64,000 bases of DNA, taken from the NCBI GenBank assembly GCA_024345305.1, contig BRON01000002.1, positions 1,302,001 through 1,366,000 on the forward strand, read 5' to 3'. The stretch is from Mrakia gelida. Lineage: Eukaryota > Basidiomycota > Tremellomycetes > Cystofilobasidiales > Mrakiaceae. The translations under genes were made by a program, and so were the position numbers. The notes under the pieces are model-generated. The model searched no databases, was not told the origin of the DNA, and worked only from the letters and a program-made list of their open reading frames with translations. How positions within the stretch are numbered: the stretch's first letter is position 1; each line of letters begins with the position of its first letter. Of this stretch, positions 43,853 through 54,187 are shown piece by piece.

Positions 43853-46800
43853 CTACCACGACTCGAGGTTCAACATCTTCACCCCCTCCTCTCCCGTCAC
43901 CCTCCCCATCACAAACACTCCCTTCTCCCCTCCATCGTGAATGCTCTTCAGCGCCGCGTCAACCTTCTCCTCCGCCACCACCACGACCATCCCAACACCA
44001 TTGTTGAACGTCCTCGCCATCTCCAGCGGCTCGATCTCTCCAACCGTCATCAACCACTTGAACACGGGAGGCAACGTCCACTTGCTCGCGTCGATCTCGC
44101 ATCCCATTCCTTTGGGCAGCACCCTGGGGACGTTCTCGGTGAACCCTCCACCGGTGATGTGGCTCATCCCTTTAAGGAGGGAGTTGTGGATCGCAGGGAG
44201 GAGCTGTTTGATGTAGATGGTGGTAGGAGTGAGGAGGTTTTCTCCGAGGTTTTGCGAAGGAGACCAGGGGCAAGGGGAGGTGTAGGTGAGAGGGGATCGG
44301 TCGACGACTTTTCGGACGAGGGAGAAACCGTTGGAGTGGATTCCGGAGGAGGGGATACCGAGGAGGACGTCTCCGGGCTTGATGTCGGGAGTGGGGAGCA
44401 TGAGGTGTCGCTCGACGGCTCCGACGGCGAATCCGGCGAGATCGTAGTCGTCTGAGGGAGGCGAGAGGGAAGAAGAGTCAGGGTCGACGCGTCGAAGGTC
44501 GCAAAGGAAGAGGGAAAACTCACCTCCGTGGTACATTCCAGGCATCTCAGCGGTCTCTCCACCGATGAGAGCACATCCGGCGTCGAGGCATCCAGCGGCG
44601 ATACCCTTGACGACGGTCGCGGCGACGTCGACGTCGAGCTTGGAGCACGCAAAGTAGTCGAGGAAGTACAGAGGCTCGGCTCCCTGGACGATCAGATCGT
44701 TAACGGACATGGCGACGAGGTCGATTCCTGATGGCCGAAAGGGGATGAAGAGAGATCGAAGGTTAGTCTCAAAGCGAAGAGAGAAGGAGGTGAAGAAGAA
44801 GGACGGAGGGAGGGCGAAGAGCGAGACGGGACGAACCGACGGTTCCATGCGATCCACAATCCAAAGCGACCTTCAACTTGGTCCCAACTCCATCCGTTCC
44901 ACTAACGAGCACAGGATCCCTGAATCCAGCCTCCTTGAGATCGAACGCTCCTCCGAATCCTCCAATGATTCCGTCGGCTCCTGGACGACGAGTAGCCTTG
45001 ACGGCGGGCTTGATAGCATCGACGAGAGCGTTTCCTCGGTCGACCGAGACTCCGGCCGAAGCGTAGGTGAGTCCGTTGGAGGTGGAGGAAGCGGCGGCGA
45101 AGGCTCTGCGAAAAAGAAGGAAGTCGAGGGAGGGTCAGCTCGAAGAAACGCGAACGACGCGACGAGACGAGACGCGACGAGAGACTCACCGGTAAGCGAT
45201 GTCCTTTCGGAAGGTCATTCCCTCGAAGGAGACCTGCTTGACTCCCTCGTAGGCAGCGTCGACGGCTCCTCGAAGAGTGGGCGCGAAGGCAGAAACGGCC
45301 ATGACTCGTCCTCCATCGGTGACGACCTGTCCGTTCTTGGTGGTGGTTCCAGCGTGGAAAGCGTAGACGTCTGAGGTAGAGTAGACGCGTCAGTATTGGA
45401 TTTCGACCGAGGAGAGGAAGTGAAAAGCGAACTAACCCTTGGGAAGAGCTCCGACGGTGATGGGGATTCCGACGGGGTACTTTCCAGGGTAGCCTCCGGA
45501 GGCGAGGATGACTGAGATGGCGAAACCCTCTCTGTAAGAGAGAGAGACAGAGTCGAGTCGTCGCTCAACACAGGCCTGCGAGGAGACGAAGAAGAGAGAA
45601 AACGGTCAGAAAACGCGTCGGTTCGAGAGGGAGAGGACGCGAGAGTTGGACGAACGAGGAGGATCTGAGCGAGATCGGTCTTCTCGTCGAGGAGGAGCAT
45701 GAGAGCCTCAGTCTCGGGGTCTCCGAATCGAACGTTGTACTCGAGGACCTTGGGTCCCTGCTCAGTGAGCATGAATCCGGTGAAGAGGAGTCCAACGAAT
45801 GGGTAGCCTGAGAGGTTTCGAACAAAACGAGAGCAAGTCGATGATCAGCTTGAGCTCTATCTTCTCGATTTCCATCGAAGCTCACTCGTTTGAGAAGGAA
45901 GAAGATAGTGAGATAGAGTAGAAGAGAAGGAAGCTCACCGTCCTTCCTCATTCCGCTGATGGTAGCCTCGAGAGCCTTCTGGACCTCGACCAAGACCTCG
46001 GGAGTGCCGACGGGAGCAGGAGCGTAGGCACCCATTCCGCCAGTGTTGGGTCCGACGTCACCATCTCCGATTCGCTTGTGGTCCTGAGCTCCAGGGAGGG
46101 CTCGAATGGTGTAACCGTCCGAGAAGGCGAGGATGGAGAGCTCGGGTCCGGTTAGGAACTCCTCGATAACGATCTCGGCTCCTGGAGAAGGGGAAGATCC
46201 ATGAGAGGGTGAGGGATTGATCAGCTCGAGCTCGAGAGAGAAGGCAGCGGAGGAGTGGGAGTGAAGAGGCAAGTCAAAACGACGAAGCTCAAAACTCACC
46301 AGCGTCTCCGAACACCTTCTCGACCATCACGTCCTTCAACCCCTGCTCAGCCTCCTCGAACGTCTCAGGGATGAGAACACCCTTTCCTCCAGCGAGTCCA
46401 TCCGCCTTGAGGACGACTCGGTGTCCACAGTTCTTGACGAACTCCCGAGCCTCGTCGAACTGAGCGGCCTTGAAGGTTCGGAAGGAAGCGGTGGGGATGT
46501 TGTGTCGAGCCATGAACTCCTTGGAGAAGGACTTGGATCCCTCCATCTGAGCGGCGGCGGGAGTGGGTCCAAAGGTGGAGATACCAGCTGAGAAACGAGC
46601 GGAAACGAAGACAAAAAGGATAGAAAACGAGAGTGAGCGGGACGCGTCGAGCTAACAAGAAGGGAGGAGAGAGCAGAGCTCACCTTTTCGGAAGACACCC
46701 TCGACTCCATCAACGAGAGGCTGCTCAGGTCCAGGGATACAGAGGTTGACCTACGCACGAACGGAACGTAAGAGTCAAAAGATCAGCTCCCGCTAGTCTC

Positions 46801-47153
46801 GTTCTTCCTTCGTCCTCCTCCATCAAAAAACGAGCGAGCTCGACATCTTCCCTCTCCGCCAAAACTCACCTCCTTCTCCTTCGCGAACGCAAGGATTCCC
46901 TCGAACTTCTTTCCCCAAGCGACCTCGACGTTGGAGACCTTTCCTCCCATCGATCCAGTTCCTCCGTTTCCAGGGGAGACGAAGATCTTCTCGACGAGAG
47001 GCGACTGGGCGAGCTTCCAGGCAAGAGCGTGCTCTCGACCTCCAGCGCCGAGAAGCAGGACACTGAGAAGAGCCAAAGCAGAGGTAAGTCTTCAAGCTCG
47101 AACGTTCAGATGCAGGGAAGGCTGACTTACGTGAGCTGTTCTTGGGCTACCAT
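43853..47153 (-). CDS. ADE5,7: Bifunctional GAR synthetase / AIR synthetase (PurD-PurM fusion)
   Basis: The enzyme catalyses steps 2 and 5 of purine synthesis. Exon 1 is MVAQEQLT, and its 23 coding bases splice to [20 protein letters not shown]. The GARS half has [20 protein letters not shown], the ATP-grasp [73 protein letters not shown] and [20 protein letters not shown]. The AIRS half starts with [20 protein letters not shown], then [76 protein letters not shown] and [20 protein letters not shown], ending NLESW. Both domains are complete and in the standard fungal order. The trifunctional metazoan GART domain is absent, as expected. Divergent from the bS6m gene. Confidence 0.96.
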
Positions 47154-47345
47154 AGTAGGAAAGAGGGGGGAGGGGGGTGTTGTAGTTAGAGAAAGTCGAG
47201 TTGAAGTCGTCCCAAATCCAAAAGTTGATTCTGCGTCCGCACGCAAAGTCAAGTCGGACCTTCTTGATTGCCCTCTCCTCTCCTCCCTACCAACGACCTC
47301 AACACTCTTAGAACCCTTTCTCTTCTCCTCTTCTCCCTTCCGATC

Positions 47346-48490
47346 ATGCCTCTGTACGAACTCGTCTGCATCGCTGGTCACTACCGGCAATACGTGAGTC
47401 TCCTCTCGTCTCTTCTCTCCGTCGACCTCTTTTTGAGCTTTCGCGAGCTCAACCCCTCCTCCTTCCTCTCTCCTTTCCCCTCCTCCTAAACAGTCTACGA
47501 TCCGAGATCTGGTTCGATCAACAGCTCTGCATGTTATGGAGCACGGTTAGTCCCTCGTCTCCGTTTCTAGATCTCCTTCCGAAGTCTTAAAGTCGACGAG
47601 AAAAGAGAAACGAGACGAGCTGAAGCTGATCTCTCCCTTCCTCCTTCCCTTTCTTCGCTCGCTTCTCTCAGGTGGAAACGTTCGGTCGATAGAATCCTGG
47701 GGGACTCACAACCTGCCAGAGAAGATGAGGAGGCATAAGATCAATCATTTCGAGGGAGAGTGAGTGCAACCATCTCTGTGGATCGAGGCGATTGAGCAAG
47801 AAGGGAAGGAAGGGAAAGGTCGAAGCTCATCGTCCCGCTCGTCCATCTTCCCTCGAACTCAACTGACCTCTTCTACCCCGCCTTGGTTCTTCATAGCTAC
47901 TGGACGATGCAGTTCGATTGCTCTCCGATAACGCTCCAAACTCTGAACGCTCAGTACCAGATCGATCCTCGAGTCATCCGTTGGACCAACATCAAGCTCG
48001 GAGGCTCGTGAGTCGTCGTCCTCCTTCTTCCCTCCCTCCCTCCTCCTCTTCCCTCGCCTCTCAAACCACTCTCAGCTTTTCCCCCGATAACCGAACCTCT
48101 CAACTAACCCTCCACCCTTCCCCTCTCCTCAGGATCTCCCAACTCTCCGGTCTTCGCTCCCAAACCGTCGGCTGGGGATCCTCTCCTCTCCCTGGCGCCT
48201 TCAAGAAGGACGGAGGAGACACCCTTCTCCAGGAGGAGCTTCTCCAATCCGTCGAGGCCAAGCTCGCTAGGACAGCAGCGTTCGAGCAGAGGGCTGCGTC
48301 CAGGCAGATCGGAGATGGATCAGCAGCAGCGAGCGGGAGTGTCAGTGGGTCGCTGCCTCCGTCGATGGGGTTGAACGCGAGTCTGCAGGAGAGGAGGGAT
48401 CTGGCGAAGAAGGGTGGAGCGGATATGTGGAGTGATATTACGGTGAAGGCGAAGCAGGCGGAGGAGAAGAAGTCGTCGTCGAGTCCGTGA
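47346..48490 (+). CDS. MRP17: Mitochondrial small-subunit ribosomal protein bS6m (Mrp17-like)
   Basis: bS6m is a component of the mitochondrial 37S small subunit. The start is MPLYELVCIAGHYRQY, the conserved bS6 first strand, followed by STIRDLVRSTALHVMEHG, GNVRSIESWGTHNLPEKMRR and HKINHFEG then YWTMQFDCSPITLQTLNAQY and IDPRVIRWTNIKLG, each in a separate exon. A C-terminal extension of about 120 residues follows (QLSGLRSQTVGWGSSPLPGA region, ending KKSSSSP), longer than bacterial S6. No cleavable presequence is evident, as for many bS6m proteins. It shares a 192-base divergent promoter with ADE5,7. Confidence 0.87.
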
Positions 48491-48952
48491 GGAGGGGAGG
48501 AGAGGGGATTTTGATGAACTTGTAACGAAACAACGAGTGGGAGATTGGGAGACGAGAGAAAGCTGGAAGCTGAGAGAGGATGGCGTGGTGGAGTTCGTGG
48601 AGCTCTTGGGTAGCTGGTCGTTGCGAGGGACGGACGACAAGGAGAGAAAGAAAGAAAGTCGCGTCGTTTCGGCAGGCGACCTCCGTCGTTCACTTCTGCC
48701 TCGCCATTCACTACGAGTTCGAGTGTCGGCATGCCTCAAACTCAGCTCATCGTACTAACCCTATGCGAATGTTGGCTCTCCAAGAGTTTGAGTGAAAAAA
48801 ATCCTCCTCGAAGGTCGTCATTTCGTCGTGCCGGGACCGGCTTCCTTCGACGCTGAGCGTCCCCTCCCTTTCGACCTCGCTCTCTTCCTAGCTCTCTTCC
48901 TTTCCCTTCCAACCCCTTCCTTCTCTTACAAAAACCTCGTTCTCCCTCTTCG
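48491..48952. other. Intergenic upstream of the unknown 48953 gene
   Basis: About 460 bases between two + strand genes. The 3' part is strongly CT-rich, like other promoters in the window. Nothing else seen. Confidence 0.4.
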
Positions 48953-50635
48953 ATGGCAGCAAGGCTCCATCACCCTCTCCGAGGTCTAAAGAACCTCACC
49001 AAAACCAACAGACCTCCCAACCTCAATCAGAAACGCACCTTCGCCTTCTCCGTGCCTCTCCCCCCTCCACCTCCTCCTGCCGCTGCAGCTCGAGGTCGAG
49101 CTCCCTCCCTCCCTCTCTCCGCTCTTCGCTCGCTCGCTCAACACCTCGTCTCCTCTTCCAAGAGGCTCTTCTCCACTCAACCTGTCACTGGAGCTGCTCC
49201 CCTCAAGCACACTCACCTTCCGTCGGATTTGGCGAGTAGGATCAGGGTCGGGAGGGGGGCGATGCCTGGCTTTGGAGGCTTCCATTCCTCGTCGGCTGGA
49301 AGGTTTGGACCTGGAGGATTGGGAAGAGGACCGATGGGACCTGGAGTGAGGGGTGGGTTCAGTAGAGGAGTAGGGAATGTTGGGTTGGGGACTGCTAGAG
49401 GGTACGCTTCCATGGCGAGACCTCTCTTCGACGGCGTCGTTGGGAACACTCCTCGTTCGTTTCTTTCCTCCCCCTCCTTCCCTCCCTGCTTTTCTCCTTC
49501 TCGAGCTCACAAGCTGACTCTCTTCACTCCCTTCTATCCTATAGTCGCTCTCCGAGCCCTCGCCAACGCCCTCGAAGACCAAGCCGAGAACCTTAAGGCT
49601 CCCCACCGATCTCTTCATCACTCTTCCAAACCGTCCTCCTCGAAGAAGCAACGCTCCTCCGCTCACCCTTACCTCAAGCCCGCTTCCAAGAAGACCAGCA
49701 ACTCCACCTCTGCTGCCGTCGCCGCCGTCGAGCAATCCTCCTCCGTCTCGGACGACCACACCCTCTTCTTCTCTCCCTCTCCCGCCCAAACCCTCCCCAC
49801 CGCTTCCTCCCCATCCTCCACCACAACCCTTTTCCTCCCCTTCTCCCTCAACTCAACCACCCACACCTTCCCACCCTCGCACTACCCCTCCCTCTCCCAC
49901 CTCGCCTCAACCCACCGAGAAGCCTACCAGACCCACGCTCTCAGAGTCGAACGCTTGATCAAGGCGATGGAAGACAAGGGAGTCTTCCTCGACCCTGGAG
50001 TAAGGGAGGAAGAAGTGAAGGACTGGGAGGAGGAGGTGCTGGGCGTGAAAGTTGTGTTTGAAGGGAGGAGCGAGGAGGAGGTGAGAGTGATTTTGGGGAA
50101 GCAGCATCAGGGAGGTGAAGGGGAGTGGTGGTTCTTGGATGAGCACGAGCGAACTCGAGACGCGTCGGTCGGATCGCCCTCAACTTCAGCCATCTCGTCG
50201 GACTCCCTCGTCTACCCAACCATCCCTCTCATCATCAACCCCAACTCCATCTTCTCCTCCGCCTCCAACTCCCTCTTCGAAGACCAGGTCCTCGAGGAAC
50301 GAGCGGAATGGTCAGCTTCCTCCTCGTCGCCTTCCCTCTCCGAGGACGCGTCCTCCCTCTCGTCGTCGTCGCTCTCCTCCTCTGCCTCGGACGGACTAGG
50401 ATCAGGAACGGGATCTTTCATCTCGGAGTTCGAGCAAGATGAGGATCTCGACGACGCCGATTGGTTGTCCGAGTACTCTGGAGGGTCAGGAGGCGGGAGC
50501 GCAACGTCGTCGTCGATGCTGGTTTTGATGGAGGAGCAGGCGAGGAGTGTTGAGGAGGAGGAGGAGATGGGGACGGATCTGTTCTCGTCGGCTTACTGGA
50601 GTGAGATGGGTGGGAATGGGGAGGAGTTGAGATAG
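48953..50635 (+). CDS. Unknown protein, Ser-rich, possibly mitochondrial
   Basis: I do not recognise the family. The N-terminus (MAARLHHPLRGLKNLTKTNR) is basic and hydroxylated, and followed by a Pro run, then LVSSSKRLFSTQPVTGAAPL and a Gly-rich segment (GRFGPGGLGRGPMGPGVRGG). Removing a likely intron (about 49456-49544, GTTCGT to CCTATAG) gives GNTPLALRALANALEDQAEN. The central part has a conserved-looking block YQTHALRVERLIKAMEDKGV and KDWEEEVLGVKVVFEGRSEE. The C-terminal third is Ser/Glu/Asp-rich and ends GGNGEELR. Codon use and the long clear frame support a real gene. The frame is almost uninterrupted, in contrast to its intron-rich neighbours. A matrix location is only an inference from the N-terminus. 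Confidence 0.7.
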   Translation: MAARLHHPLRGLKNLTKTNRPPNLNQKRTFAFSVPLPPPPPPAAAARGRAPSLPLSALRSLAQHLVSSSKRLFSTQPVTGAAPLKHTHLPSDLASRIRVGRGAMPGFGGFHSSSAGRFGPGGLGRGPMGPGVRGGFSRGVGNVGLGTARGYASMARPLFDGVVGNTPRSFLSSPSFPPCFSPSRAHKLTLFTPFYPIVALRALANALEDQAENLKAPHRSLHHSSKPSSSKKQRSSAHPYLKPASKKTSNSTSAAVAAVEQSSSVSDDHTLFFSPSPAQTLPTASSPSSTTTLFLPFSLNSTTHTFPPSHYPSLSHLASTHREAYQTHALRVERLIKAMEDKGVFLDPGVREEEVKDWEEEVLGVKVVFEGRSEEEVRVILGKQHQGGEGEWWFLDEHERTRDASVGSPSTSAISSDSLVYPTIPLIINPNSIFSSASNSLFEDQVLEERAEWSASSSSPSLSEDASSLSSSSLSSSASDGLGSGTGSFISEFEQDEDLDDADWLSEYSGGSGGGSATSSSMLVLMEEQARSVEEEEEMGTDLFSSAYWSEMGGNGEELR

Positions 50636-51111
50636 GTTGTTCGAGGACTCTTCGTAGTTGATACATACACGCTCGCTCCCGTTCGCTTTCCATCGTCTCG
50701 TTTTTGGTTTCTCGGTTTTTCGTTTCGCGTCTCTTCATTGAGATGATTCCACGCTCCTTTCTCATCCCTCTCTGTTTCTTGCGTACACGTGCCCCTTTCT
50801 GGTTTGATTGATGACTCTCTTACGAAACTCAGCGAGGAGGGAAGACAGCAGAAGAGGAGAGCGAACGAAAGAGAAGGGCAAGACGCGTCGAAGCTGTCGA
50901 CTCTTCCCGTTCGTCTCTCGCGAACATCCACCACGAGGGAGGAAGAGTTCGCGGACTTTCACATCGACGAGAATCGAAAGAGTTGGTCATGACAAAGTAT
51001 CGTGATTTCAAAGCAGCGTATCAAGGGCAACAAGCTCAACTCGACTCCCTTCCTTCCGTCGCGTCCTCTCCGACGTCCCCTCCTCGTTCCCACGTCCCCG
51101 CTCGCACACAC
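50636..51111. other. Intergenic, convergent ends of the unknown gene and MYND gene B
   Basis: About 475 bases with both 3' untranslated regions. GACGCGTC occurs at 50882-50889. No gene supported. Confidence 0.4.
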
Positions 51112-52407
51112 TCAGAGATCCTCCTTGACCTCCCACGTTGTCTTGAAGTAGCTCTTCTTGTGTTCCTTCCAATCGACTCGTTGATGATCTGGAGGAAGGA
51201 GGGAAGAGAGACGCGTCCATCGTCAGCAAAGCTCTCGACGTCTCAACGACGAGGTCGAGCGAGGAGGATGTGAAGGGTGTACCGCGAGAGCAATATCGAA
51301 CGAGGTGACACTGTGTAGGAGGATGAGCAAGCGTGTCAGCGTCGCGCTTCAGGCACGAAAGCGAAGGACCGAAAGATTCAGACGACTCACGTTTCCACAC
51401 GCGCTCAGTTCCTCGCCGACTAGGAGCTTGGCGCAACGAACTTCATCCTTAATCCTCGCCTCACAGACGGTCCAATGAGAACTCTGGGAGAAGTCGTCCA
51501 GGAGTGTTGTGTCGCGATTGCTCAGGGCGGCGGACGCGAGGTCGAAGACGAAACTGATCGTAAACGTGTCCACATCGTTCTCGATTCGACCGCAATTCTT
51601 GACGATCATGGCCTCTACTGGGCGAAGCTTCTCGGCGAGCGAGAGATTCTCGAGCGATGAGAGAAGGGTAGAAGCGGATGCGAGGCCGGGAGGACGAGGG
51701 ATGTTCTGGAGGATGGTGAAAAGGAGACGGCTCGCGCGAGCAACGAGCGCGATCCAGGATTTGGCGTCGGAGAACAGGGGGATAGTCTGGTGGAAAGGAG
51801 TGCACTTGATATCAGCCCAGGATCTCGCGGCATGGTGCCTGAAAGGTGAAGGAAAGACGTACGAAGTCCTTAGCCCAACAGTCCCCCCATCTCGCCTCCA
51901 ACCCATCACTTCCCTCCCCAGCTCTACACTGGCACTGTAGCCAGAATCTCGAACCCACTTCGCGAGAGCGTACGTGTGAGCCATCTCGAAGCTGAAACAG
52001 CTCATCGCGGATTGGATGGGCAGGGAAATCCATCTAACGCGAAGAAGGGAGAGGAAGGCGGGAAGGTGAAGGGAAGCGAACTCGTTCTGCATGTGTAGAA
52101 GGCAAGCACAAGAGTCAAGCTGCAGTGACTGCGAGAGGGAATGCTTTTCCAGAGAGAGATAGTCTCACCATAAAGGCTTTAGACTGACTTTGAGGAAGGT
52201 GATTGACCTCCCAGATCTAGCAGGGTGATGAAGAAGGACGAGCAAGAACGAATTGAGGTCAGTCGACGAACGCCTTGACCCTCGCGCCTACTTCTCGTAG
52301 GCAGGCTGATATCTGCTCACCAAATCACTCAGATGTTCCGCATCTTCAGGAGTTGTCGGTGGTGGTGCAAAGAGAGCCTCTGCGAGGGTCTGGACGGTAA
52401 GATCCAT
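51112..52407 (-). CDS. MYND zinc-finger protein B, paralog of A
   Basis: Start MDLTVQTLAEALFAPPPTTP parallels gene A (both contain VQTLA-ALF). It continues with IWEVNHLPQSQSKAFM, NEFASLHLPAFLSLLRVRWI, LAKWVRDSGYSASVELGREV and, after an intron at about 51820-51868, ADIKCTPFHQTIPLFSDAKS, LLFTILQNIPRPPGLASAST and FTISFVFDLASAALSNRDTT. The finger region is KDEVRCAKLLVGEELSACGN, the 28-base exon at 51283-51310 encoding CHLVRYCSR, and DHQRVDWKEHKKSYFKTTWE. The last canonical Cys of the MYND motif is Tyr here (HKKSYF instead of HKKVCF), so one zinc site may be weakened. All exon phases join, and the gene ends VKEDL. Function unknown; lies 538 bases from the divergent MARVEL-like gene. Confidence 0.72.
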
Positions 52408-52945
52408 GGCGAAGGAAGGAGCGGAGGAAGGAGAGGAAGGGGGGGTCGCAAAGGAGCGAGGGCTGTTTGAAGGGGTGGATTTGAGCTTTGGACTTGATTA
52501 TCCAGAATCCGAATCGAAGTGGGTAGGTGTGGGAACTCTCTGAAGAGCCTTCGAGCGAGTCGTTGACGAAGGATGGAGGAGGAGATGGACGCCGACCGCA
52601 AGAGATGTGTGCTCGATCTCGTCGAGCTGACGAGCTCGACCCTCCCTCCCTCGCGACGCCATCAACCGCACAAGACTCGCCCCCCTTTACCTTTTCTACT
52701 TCTTATCGACCGAAGGTCACCTCGCAGTCTTTCTTCGGCCTGGCTTCAAAATCTTCGCCATGGTGACAGAAAAGGCAGCTTCGTCGCGTGGAGACGAGCT
52801 TCCACGTCGCTTCTCTTCCGTCGTCACGTCCCTCGTCACTCGACCTCTTCCCAGAAGCTGGGCTTTCAAAAGCGCTCCACGTCTTCAACTTCTTACTTCA
52901 AACCCTCATCATCGACGTCCTTCCCCTTCTTCAACGGACTCAGCA
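52408..52945. promoter_or_regulatory. Divergent region between MYND gene B and MARVEL-like gene
   Basis: About 540 bases. An in-frame upstream ATG at 52760 could extend the MARVEL-like protein by 62 residues (Ser/Arg-rich). No further gene supported. Confidence 0.35.
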
Positions 52946-53977
52946 ATGGCCAACCCTCAACGACCCAACGCGCCCTCCCCCGCCCCCATACTTTTGAACA
53001 TCGCCATCAGATCGCTCAGAGCGATCCTCTACCTCAACATCGCACGTTTTTCCTTGGAAACGGGTATAACCTTCATCGAGTATTCGGTGAGTCGCCTTCC
53101 CCTCGCGTTCGCGTTCCGCTCCGTCTTGACTTTCCAACGAGTCGCTGACTTCTCCCTTTCTGTTCTTCGTCTTTCACGATCTCAGCTCCAGTTCACCTTC
53201 AAGACATGTACGCTTCCGTATCCCCGTTCTTAAATCTAACTTCTCCAGGGACGCCAGCGCTGAACTCATCTTCGTTCGCGTCGCGTACTGCAGGGAAAGC
53301 AAAACCAGCTCTTGAGGCCGTCCTCTCTCACCCCAAGGTCCATTGGATGATCGTCGTCATCTTCCTGGGACTCGCTACGTTGTTTTTCACTCTGTATTTA
53401 GGGTGAGTAGCCCACACTGTAAGCGAAGGAAGCTCGCACTCAGCTGACCGGCGCGTCGTGTTGCACCGTTTTGCCAGCTGCCTTGTCCAGCTCATCAAGC
53501 CCCACCTTTTCGTCACTCAGATTCGGTTTGAGATCACTGCACTTGCTCTTCTTTGGGTTCAGTGGCTTGGTAAGTCCTTCGTCGCTTCCTCACTCCCTCC
53601 CTCCTCCGACTCAAACCTGACCTTCGCGTCGCGACGTTGTTGAACCTGATTCAGCCCTCGCCATCACCGCCTCTGTCCATCTTGACCGCCATCTCAAGTA
53701 CGCTCGATACTCCGGCGATCCCTGGACTGTCTGGAAAGCTATCAGCTACCAGCTCGTGTTCGTCTTCGGTCTTGCTGTCGCGGAGGACTGTCGGAAAGGA
53801 AGATCAGAGGTGAGCTCGTTTTGGTGCCTGGCGGTTTGATAAGGGTGGCGACGAGCTGACGATATCATCCTTCCGGTGTAGGTTTGGGCGAGTAACATGT
53901 CTCAGTACTCATGGGGAGCACCGAATGGCGAGGAATCCAGGTCGAGGGAGGAAGAAGAGCCACGACGCGTCGATTGA
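52946..53977 (+). CDS. Four-helix membrane protein, MARVEL-like
   Basis: Start MANPQRPNAPSPAPILLNIA leads into AIRSLRAILYLNIARFSLET and GITFIEYS (TM1). A small exon gives LQFTFKT, then WTPALNSSSFASRTAGKAKP. TM2: VHWMIVVIFLGLATLFFTLY. TM3: IRFEITALALLWVQWLALAI followed by TASVHLDRHLKYARYSG. TM4: ISYQLVFVFGLAVAEDCRKG. The tail VWASNMSQYSWGAPNGEESR ends RRVD at 53977. Four helices with a short cytosolic tail and the TM3 Trp pattern suggest a MARVEL-domain protein (membrane apposition, eisosome/Nce102-like in fungi), but sequence conservation is weak to the eye. An earlier ATG at 52760 is in frame. Confidence 0.6.
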
Positions 53978-54187
53978 GTCATCGAGAGTCGAGGAGGGAG
54001 CAAAGAAGGACGGATTACCTTCGCTGGGAGATCATCATCGCATCATCATGCGACGCTAGAGATATGCATGTGCTTCTGTTCAGAAGAACAGAGAAAGCTT
54101 GACGGCTAGCGAAAGACTCAGATCTTGGTCACGACGCGTCGAACGACTCGCAACTCTTCGACTTCGAACGAGCCATCTCATCGACGA

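Noticed and set aside
48986..49789. Long open frame (267 codons) on the minus strand
   Set aside because: It is antisense to the unknown Ser/Gly-rich gene at 48953-50635, has Glu/Gly/Arg low-complexity content typical of shadow frames, and no domain.
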